NCBI GenBank assembly: GCA_021639365.1
Contig: JAJXHK010000017.1
Coordinates: 1 to 35,669, forward strand
Direction of reading: 5' to 3'
Source of the DNA: Collinsella aerofaciens
GTDB taxonomy: Bacteria > Actinomycetota > Coriobacteriia > Coriobacteriales > Coriobacteriaceae
DNA: 35,669 nt
Shown here piece after piece: positions 30,568-35,669 of the stretch (position 1 is the first letter of the stretch; each line of letters opens with the position of its first letter). The notes under the pieces are model-generated. The model was given only the letters and a program-made list of their open reading frames with translations. It did not search any database and had not been told where the DNA came from. Position numbers and translations under genes: made by a program.

Positions 30568-31835
30568 GCGAGCTCCTCTTCAAAGTTGTCGATCAGGTTG
30601 TTGCCCAAGCGGACGACGGCTGCGCGGGTGCGCTCGTCGGTGGCGGAAAGCGCGGCGTCCTCCAGCTTGGCGCGGATGAACAGGTCCTCGGCGGCGTTTT
30701 GGTCAAGGCCGCGGCAGGCGAGATAGAACAGTTGCTCGTCGCGGACGTGGCCGATCGTAGCGCCGTGGTTGCCGGCGACGTCGTCCTCGTCGCAGAGAAT
30801 GACGGGAATGGTCTTGTTGTCGACGCCCTTGTTGGCCAAAAGCACCGTCTCGCGCTCGGTGCCGGTTGCACCCTTACAGCCGTGCACGAGGTCGATGGTG
30901 CCGCGGTAGACCTTCTTGGACGTGCCGGTCAGCACGCCGTTGGCGTCGATCTCGCACTCGGTCTTGCGACCGCGGTGGCGCAGCTCGTAGTTAAAGTCGC
31001 GCACCTGCTCTTGGGCGCCCAGGTAGTCAGTATCGATGGTGATCTTGGCGGTATCGCCCAGCAGGTCGCCGGCAAGGCCGGTGGCGCTGGCGCCAGCACC
31101 CAGGACGGTGTGCTGCACGTTGACGCGCGCGCCCTCGTCCAGGAACAGGCCGGTGTCGTCGAGCGCGATCCAGCTATCGTCGAGCGTCTGCGTGCAGGTT
31201 ACGTTGACGGTGGCGTACTCGTGGGCACACACACGCAGCACGGAGCCCACGACACCCTCGCCGGTAACGGGGGAGTCTAGGGCAATATGCAGATTGAGCG
31301 TCGACTGGGGACGGGCGACGACGTCGATGGCGGCGATGGCCGCGGCGGCATCGACACCGCTCACGCGCACGGTAACCGTGGCGTGCTTGTATGCGGGCAC
31401 ATCGATGACGATGCGCTTGGTAGCGTGCTCGGCCAAGTAGGCGTAGGCAGCCTCGCCCATGCCAGTTTCGAAGGCCTCAGCGGGGGAGAGCTCCTCCTCC
31501 AGCTTAATGGCACCGGCCTGGTAGACAGAGGTGGCGGGCACGTCGAGCTCGGTCTCGGGCGTGATGCGGGCACGGTCGGCGGCATCACCGGGGGCGGAGG
31601 CACGGCGCTCGGGGAAGCGCTCGGCCATGGCGTCCATGGCGGTGCCAAACGCGTCGGCAGCGCCGGAAAACTGCTCGTTCAGCCCCTCGACCTCAATGGT
31701 CTCGGCGGGAGCGGCGGCAAGCTCGTCAGAGAGCTCGAGCTTGGTCTGGTTCATCTTGAGCCAACCCCAAGTGGCAGCAGGCATCGCATTAACCTGCTCG
31801 AGCGTGGTAGCAGCGGTATTCGTGGCCTGTTTCAT
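30564..31835 (-). CDS. sufD: SufD, Fe-S assembly scaffold subunit
   Basis: Partner of SufB and SufC in the scaffold where Fe-S clusters form. The 423-residue protein has a variable, Ala-rich N-terminal part and the C-terminal SufBD beta-helix, with YRGTIDLVHGCKGATGTE, VILCDEDDVAGNHGATIG and DEQLFYLACRGLD. The key His in AGNHGATIGH is kept. Start ATG 31835 shares a base with the sufB stop (TAATG); the longer open frame upstream overlaps sufB and is rejected. Confidence 0.94.
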   Translation of the reverse strand: MKQATNTAATTLEQVNAMPAATWGWLKMNQTKLELSDELAAAPAETIEVEGLNEQFSGAADAFGTAMDAMAERFPERRASAPGDAADRARITPETELDVPATSVYQAGAIKLEEELSPAEAFETGMGEAAYAYLAEHATKRIVIDVPAYKHATVTVRVSGVDAAAAIAAIDVVARPQSTLNLHIALDSPVTGEGVVGSVLRVCAHEYATVNVTCTQTLDDSWIALDDTGLFLDEGARVNVQHTVLGAGASATGLAGDLLGDTAKITIDTDYLGAQEQVRDFNYELRHRGRKTECEIDANGVLTGTSKKVYRGTIDLVHGCKGATGTERETVLLANKGVDNKTIPVILCDEDDVAGNHGATIGHVRDEQLFYLACRGLDQNAAEDLFIRAKLEDAALSATDERTRAAVVRLGNNLIDNFEEELA

Positions 31836-33247
31836 TATCCGATTGCTCCTTCCATCTCGAGCTTGATCAGGTTGTTCATCTCGACGGCGTACTCCAGCGG
31901 CAGCTCCTTGGAGACCGGGTTGGCAAAGCCGTTGACGATCATGGTGCGGGCCTCTTCCTCCGAGATGCCGCGGCTCATCAGGTAGAACACCTTGTCGTCG
32001 CCGATGCGGCCGATGGTGGCCTCGTGGCCGATGTCGACATTCTTGGCGCGGATGTCCATGGCCGGAATAGTGTCGGAGCGGCTCTGGTCGTCGAGCATCA
32101 GCGACTGGCAGCTCACGGTTGCCTTGGAACCCTCGGCCTTGGGCGTGGCCACGATGGAGCTGCGGAAGGTCTGGATGCCGCCGCTCTTGGAGATGCCCTT
32201 GGTCTCGACGGTTGCCGAGGTATCGGGCGCGTTGAGCACGACCTTGCAGCCGGTGTCGAGGTTCTGGCCGGCACCGGCAAAGGTGATGCCGGTAAAGCTC
32301 GAGCGGGCGCGGCGGCCGTTGAGCACGCTCATGGGGTAGAGGTAGCCCACGTGACTGCCGAAGGAGCCACTGATCCACTCGATGTCGCCATCCTCGTCCA
32401 CGCGCGCACGCTTGGTGTTGAGGTTGTACATGTTCTTGGACCAGTTCTCGATGGTCGAGTAGCGCAGGTGTGCACGCTTGCCCACAAAGAGCTCGACGGC
32501 GCCGGCGTGGAGGTTGGCCACGTTGTACTTGGGCGCGGAGCAACCCTCGATGAAGTGCAGGTCGGCATCGTCCTCGACGATGATGAGCGTGTGCTCAAAC
32601 TGGCCGGCACCCTTGGCGTTGAGGCGGAAGTAGCTCTGCAGCGGGAAGTCGAGCTTGGTGCCCTTGGGCACGTAGACAAACGAGCCGCCCGACCATACGG
32701 CGCCGTGCAGGGCCGCAAACTTGTGGTCGGTGGGCGGGATGAGCGTCATAAACTTCTCGTGGATAAGCGGTTCCCACTGTGGATCGTGCAGGGCTTCTTC
32801 AATACCGGAGTAGACGATGCCCATCTTGGACGCCGTGTCCTGCATGTTGTGGTAGACCAGCTCGGAGTCGTACTGCGCGCCGACGCCCGCCAGGTAGCTA
32901 CGCTCGGCGTCGGGGATGCCCAGGCGCTCAAAGGTGTTCTTGATGTCGTCGGGCACCGACTCCCAGTCGTGCTTTTGGTCGGTGTTGGGCTTGACGTAGG
33001 TGACGATGTTGTCCATGTCCAGGCCCTCGATGGAGGGGCCCCACGTCGGATCGGGGAAGCGGTTGAAGATCTCGAGGGACTTGAGGCGCAGGTCGAGCAT
33101 CCACTGCGGTTCGTCCTTCTTTGCGCTGATCTCGCGCACGATGTCGGGTGTGATGCCGGCGTCGAGGCGCTCGAATCCCTCCTCGCCATAGGTGAAGTCG
33201 TAGAGGCTGCGGTCGATGTCCGCGACCTCGGTTCGGTTCTTGGTCAT
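31835..33247 (-). CDS. sufB: SufB, Fe-S assembly scaffold subunit
   Basis: Core scaffold subunit of the SufBC2D complex. The 470-residue length is standard. Family blocks include YVPKGTKLDFPLQSYFRLN, HFIEGCSAPKYN, YSTIENWSKNMYNLNTKRA, and the C-terminal VDIGHEATIGRIGDDKVFYL, followed by MSRGISEEEA. Start ATG 33247 has AAAGGGGCG upstream, 12 bases after the sufC stop. Confidence 0.97.
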   Translation of the reverse strand: MTKNRTEVADIDRSLYDFTYGEEGFERLDAGITPDIVREISAKKDEPQWMLDLRLKSLEIFNRFPDPTWGPSIEGLDMDNIVTYVKPNTDQKHDWESVPDDIKNTFERLGIPDAERSYLAGVGAQYDSELVYHNMQDTASKMGIVYSGIEEALHDPQWEPLIHEKFMTLIPPTDHKFAALHGAVWSGGSFVYVPKGTKLDFPLQSYFRLNAKGAGQFEHTLIIVEDDADLHFIEGCSAPKYNVANLHAGAVELFVGKRAHLRYSTIENWSKNMYNLNTKRARVDEDGDIEWISGSFGSHVGYLYPMSVLNGRRARSSFTGITFAGAGQNLDTGCKVVLNAPDTSATVETKGISKSGGIQTFRSSIVATPKAEGSKATVSCQSLMLDDQSRSDTIPAMDIRAKNVDIGHEATIGRIGDDKVFYLMSRGISEEEARTMIVNGFANPVSKELPLEYAVEMNNLIKLEMEGAIG

Positions 33248-33259
33248 TGCGTCGCCCCT

Positions 33260-34060
33260 TTACGCCTGCTGCTCGGCAGCGGCGGCCTCGGCCTGGGCGC
33301 GCTGCTCGGCGGCTTCGCGCTCGAAGGTCTCAAAGCCGTTCTTGTCGATCCAGGGGATGAGCGAGGCATCGTCCTCGCGCACAATGTGACCCTTGACCAT
33401 AACGTGGACGCGGTCGACATCCAGGTGCTCCAAGATGCGCGTGTTGTGCGTGATGATGAGCATGGAGCCGTCGCAGCTCTTGCGGTAGGCGTCCATGCCG
33501 TGGCTGACGGTGGAAAGCGCATCGACGTCCAAGCCCGAGTCGGTCTCGTCGAGGATGGCGAGCTTGGGCTGCAGCAGCAGGAGCTGGAGCATCTCGACCT
33601 TCTTTTTCTCGCCGCCCGAGAAGCCCACGCCCAGCTCACGGTTGAGGTAGGCGGTGTCCATGTTGAGCTCGGCCGCGAGTTCCTTTACGCGACGGCGGAA
33701 CTCCTTGCCCTTCATCTCCAGGCCGGGGCGGCCGGCGATGCTGGCGCGCAAAAAGCTCGACAGCGGCACGCCCGGGATCTCGACCGGAGCCTGGAAGCTC
33801 AGGAACAGGCCGGCGCGCGAACGCTTGTCGGTGGTGAGCTCGGTGATGTCTTGGCCGTCAAAGACGATGCGGCCGTCCTGCACTGTGTAGACGGGGTCGC
33901 CCATGACCAGGTGGCCGAGGGTGGACTTGCCGGCGCCGTTGGGGCCCATCAGCACATGGGTCTCGCCGGCGGCGACGTTGAGGTTGACGTTGTGGAGGAT
34001 GGTCTTCTCGTCCACGGAGGCGGTCAGACCTTCGATGGAAAGCAGCGGATTTGCGCTCAT
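33260..34060 (-). CDS. sufC: SufC, Fe-S assembly ATPase
   Basis: ABC-type ATPase that drives conformational change of the SufB-SufD scaffold. The 266-residue protein has Walker A GPNGAGKST (39-47), the Q-loop LSFQAPVEIPG, the SufC signature GFSGGEKKKVEM (about 146-157), Walker B LAILDETDSGLD (167-178) and the switch His in ITHNTRIL. An Ala/Glu-rich tail of about 20 residues is extra. Start ATG 34060 has GAGAGGGAC upstream; an in-frame ATG ten codons earlier lies within repeats of the leader and is less likely. First gene of sufCBDSU. Confidence 0.97.
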   Translation of the reverse strand: MSANPLLSIEGLTASVDEKTILHNVNLNVAAGETHVLMGPNGAGKSTLGHLVMGDPVYTVQDGRIVFDGQDITELTTDKRSRAGLFLSFQAPVEIPGVPLSSFLRASIAGRPGLEMKGKEFRRRVKELAAELNMDTAYLNRELGVGFSGGEKKKVEMLQLLLLQPKLAILDETDSGLDVDALSTVSHGMDAYRKSCDGSMLIITHNTRILEHLDVDRVHVMVKGHIVREDDASLIPWIDKNGFETFEREAAEQRAQAEAAAAEQQA

Positions 34061-34079
34061 GCTGTCCCTCTCTGTATAT

Positions 34080-34099
34080 GGTGTACTCATAGGTGTACT
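34080..34099. promoter_or_regulatory. Tandem GGTGTACT repeats in the suf leader
   Basis: GGTGTACT at 34080-34087 and 34092-34099, 12 bases apart, between the suf promoter and the sufC start. Spacing near one helical turn fits a regulator site. Confidence 0.42.
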
Positions 34100-34124
34100 A
34101 AACCCTAGGAATCTTCTCGGAATA

Positions 34125-34152
34125 AAGTTACTATGGGTTCGGCGTTAGTCAA
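34125..34152 (-). promoter_or_regulatory. Promoter of the suf operon
   Basis: On the minus strand -35 TTGACT (34152-34147), 16-base spacer and -10 TAACTT (34130-34125), giving a leader of about 60 bases. Confidence 0.58.
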
Positions 34153-34189
34153 GGGAAAACCCGACTAATCCACTCGAGTTTTCAGATTG

Positions 34190-34263
34190 TGGGACAAAAT
34201 AACCAGGATTGTTTGCCCCGCGCGCATAAGATTTGGGACAAACAAGCCTGGTATTTTGTCCCA
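34190..34263. repeat. Pair of inverted GGGACAAA units before the Rrf2 gene
   Basis: Unit A (34190-34219) is close to the reverse complement of unit B (34234-34263), and each unit is itself palindromic at its ends (TGGGACAAA / TTTTGTCCCA in B). The spacer is short and AT-rich. It ends 20 bases before the Rrf2 start codon. It may be a double operator or a REPIN-like pair. Confidence 0.7.
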
Positions 34264-34283
34264 GGAACAACGGGAGGGTAGGT

Positions 34284-34715
34284 ATGCTCATTTCTTCTAA
34301 GGGCCGCTATGCCCTCCGACTGATGATCTATATCGCAGCGCTTGGTGACGCCGAGGGCAAGATCGCCCTGCGCGAGGTCGCCGACCGCGAGCGTATCTCG
34401 CAAAAGTATCTGGAACAGCTGGTTCGTCCGCTTATGAAGGCGGGCCTACTTAAGAGCGTGCGCGGCAAGGGCGGCGGCTACATGATGGCCAAGGACCCGG
34501 CCGAGGTGCGTGCCGGCGACATCCTGCGCGCCGTCGAGGGCAGCACGGCTCCGGTGGCGTGCGATGGCATCGATAACAGCTGCGCCCGCAGTGATCTTTG
34601 CTCGACCGTCAAATTCTGGCGCGGTCTGGACGACGTGATCGAAAAGTACGTCGACGGCGTGACGTTGGCCGACCTTGCTACCGTCCCCGAGATTAACTAT
34701 GACATCAATCTGTAG
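34284..34715 (+). CDS. Rrf2 family transcriptional regulator, likely Fe-S sensing
   Basis: Winged-helix regulator of 143 residues, divergent from the suf operon and probably its controller. The N-terminal SSKGRYALRLMIYIA and RISQKYLEQLVRPLMKAGLLKSVRG form the DNA-binding part, with the GKGGGYMMAKDP wing. Three cysteines, Cys93, Cys100 and Cys106 (VACDGIDNSCARSDLC), sit where IscR has its [2Fe-2S] ligands Cys92, 98 and 104. The histidine that completes the IscR set (CLTH) is absent here (CSTVKFW), so the cluster, if present, has a different fourth ligand. Start ATG 34284 has GGGAGGG upstream. The sequence units just before it suggest self-control. Confidence 0.92.
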   Translation: MLISSKGRYALRLMIYIAALGDAEGKIALREVADRERISQKYLEQLVRPLMKAGLLKSVRGKGGGYMMAKDPAEVRAGDILRAVEGSTAPVACDGIDNSCARSDLCSTVKFWRGLDDVIEKYVDGVTLADLATVPEINYDINL

Positions 34716-34772
34716 GTTGAGCGCAATTCCTTAAGATTTCGCGGAGGGTTGTTGCCGTTTACCGAGGGGTTG

Positions 34773-34801
34773 TTGTGCAACAACGGGCGAGCTGCAATAC
34801 T
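34773..34801 (+). promoter_or_regulatory. Promoter of the secreted lysozyme-like gene
   Basis: -35 TTGTGC (34773-34778), 17-base spacer, -10 AATACT (34796-34801). The -35 lies in a short palindrome GTTGTTGTGCAACAAC. Confidence 0.58.
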
Positions 34802-34854
34802 TATTTCTATCTTTGCAAACTGCACTTTAACTACACCAATGCAGGGAGGATCTT

Positions 34855-35669
34855 ATGCAGCCCAAGCATTCTGCGATTGTCGCGGGCCTGACGCTGGCGC
34901 TTTCGTTTGGCGCCGTTACCGCACCCGCACCCGCTGCCGCCGAGGAGCCCACACCGGGCGTTGCCTCGGATGCGACCGATATCGATAAGGGTCTCTATAC
35001 CCAGCAGTCCTTCTCGGGCGTGCTGAGGTCGGTCCAGGGCGTTTCGTTTGTTAACGTGACCCCCGAGATGAAGTACTTTACCAAGTACGAGAGCCATGGC
35101 AACTATAATCAGGGCTTTTCGTATGGCGACGGCTATAACGCGCTGGGTTATTACCAGTTCGACCGTCGTTGGTCGCTCATCCCGTTTATGAAACAGGCCT
35201 ACAACTACAACCCCGAAAAATACAGCATGCTCAAGGATGCGATTGATCGCGGCAGCGAGATTTCCAACACGAGCAATGCCATGTACGAGAATGGCCAGCT
35301 CACCGAGTTGGGCCGTATTGCGCAGGAGGCCTTCCAGGGCGCTTATAACACCGACCCTGCTGAGTTTTCGGCTCTGCAGGATGCGTATGCGTACAACTCG
35401 TACTATGCGGTGACCGAGGCGTGGCTCAAGAGCGGCTTGGGTATTGATATTTCGGGCCGCGCCGATTGCGTTAAGGGCATGGTGTGGAGCATCACCAACA
35501 TGTGCGGCACCGGTGGCTGCAGGGACTTCTTCCGTTGGGCGAATCTCTCCAACGATATGTCCGACCGCGAGTTTGTGACGGCGCTTTCCAACAGTGTGGT
35601 CAATAACGTGGCGACCAAGTATTCGAGCCAGCCCCAGTATCATGAGGGCTGGAAGAACCGCTACCGCAA
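34855..35669 (+). CDS. Secreted lysozyme-like protein, 3' end cut by window
   Basis: Open from ATG 34855 (AGGGAGGATC upstream) to the window end, at least 271 residues. Residues 1-29 form a signal peptide (AIVAGLTLALSFGAVTAPAP, then AAAEEP). The mature part has YFTKYESHGNYNQGFSYGDG, with a Glu in the position expected for a lysozyme-type catalytic residue, followed by NALGYYQFDRRWSLIPF. It resembles the VgrG-related/lysozyme-like secreted proteins of Coriobacteria, which often carry further wall-binding or repeat domains; these would be beyond the window. Peptidoglycan cleavage is inferred from the fold resemblance. A Cys pair (DCVKG, NMCGTGGC) may form a disulfide. Confidence 0.8.
   Translation, partial: MQPKHSAIVAGLTLALSFGAVTAPAPAAAEEPTPGVASDATDIDKGLYTQQSFSGVLRSVQGVSFVNVTPEMKYFTKYESHGNYNQGFSYGDGYNALGYYQFDRRWSLIPFMKQAYNYNPEKYSMLKDAIDRGSEISNTSNAMYENGQLTELGRIAQEAFQGAYNTDPAEFSALQDAYAYNSYYAVTEAWLKSGLGIDISGRADCVKGMVWSITNMCGTGGCRDFFRWANLSNDMSDREFVTALSNSVVNNVATKYSSQPQYHEGWKNRYR

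Noticed and set aside
1..35669. CRISPR array, prophage, insertion sequence other than RAYTs
   Set aside because: No regularly spaced direct repeats, phage structural genes or terminal-repeat transposase units were seen.

Overview
The window reads as chromosome of a GC-rich anaerobic gut actinobacterium of the class Coriobacteriia, most likely Collinsella or a close relative. This is inferred from the GC-rich codon use, a Rho factor with a very long disordered N-terminal extension (typical of Actinobacteria), the actinobacterial SUF operon, the GGGtGRT / NifU-like pair known from anaerobes, and the general gene style. No database search was possible.

Layout. 1-1115 (minus) is a WecA/TagO-type lipid-carrier sugar-phosphate transferase that runs off the left edge. 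It is followed by a structured, 6S-like RNA candidate and a PflX-like radical SAM protein. A tRNA-Ala(CGC) and a small tail-anchored coiled-coil protein precede nicotinate phosphoribosyltransferase (pncB). Next comes a split proline locus: proB, a convergent proline-iminopeptidase-like hydrolase on the other strand, then proA. An HD-domain hydrolase, a RAYT (HUH/Y1 transposase) bracketed by inverted REP-like elements, and a divergent carD-like / argS pair follow. Then come a ~150-bp inverted-repeat element, rho, a membrane-anchored acidic protein with a VanZ-family partner, a ROK fructokinase and a class I aminotransferase. A tRNA-His / tRNA-Lys / tRNA-Lys cluster is followed by a RhuM-family gene with a perfect 46-bp palindrome at its 3' side.

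The last third concerns iron-sulfur and redox chemistry. It holds a fumarate-reductase-like flavoprotein, the NifU-like / GGGtGRT operon, a second RAYT-like gene that seems to lack its catalytic tyrosine, and a complete sufCBDSU operon. That operon is read divergently from an Rrf2-type regulator with three cysteines. The window ends in a truncated secreted lysozyme-like protein.

The most notable non-genic theme is a set of short repeats with a GGGAC core, several placed exactly at stop codons and one class forming terminator-like hairpins, in a window that also carries two RAYT genes. The NifU-like/GGGtGRT pair lying near a full SUF system is the best candidate here for a poorly described biochemical system.
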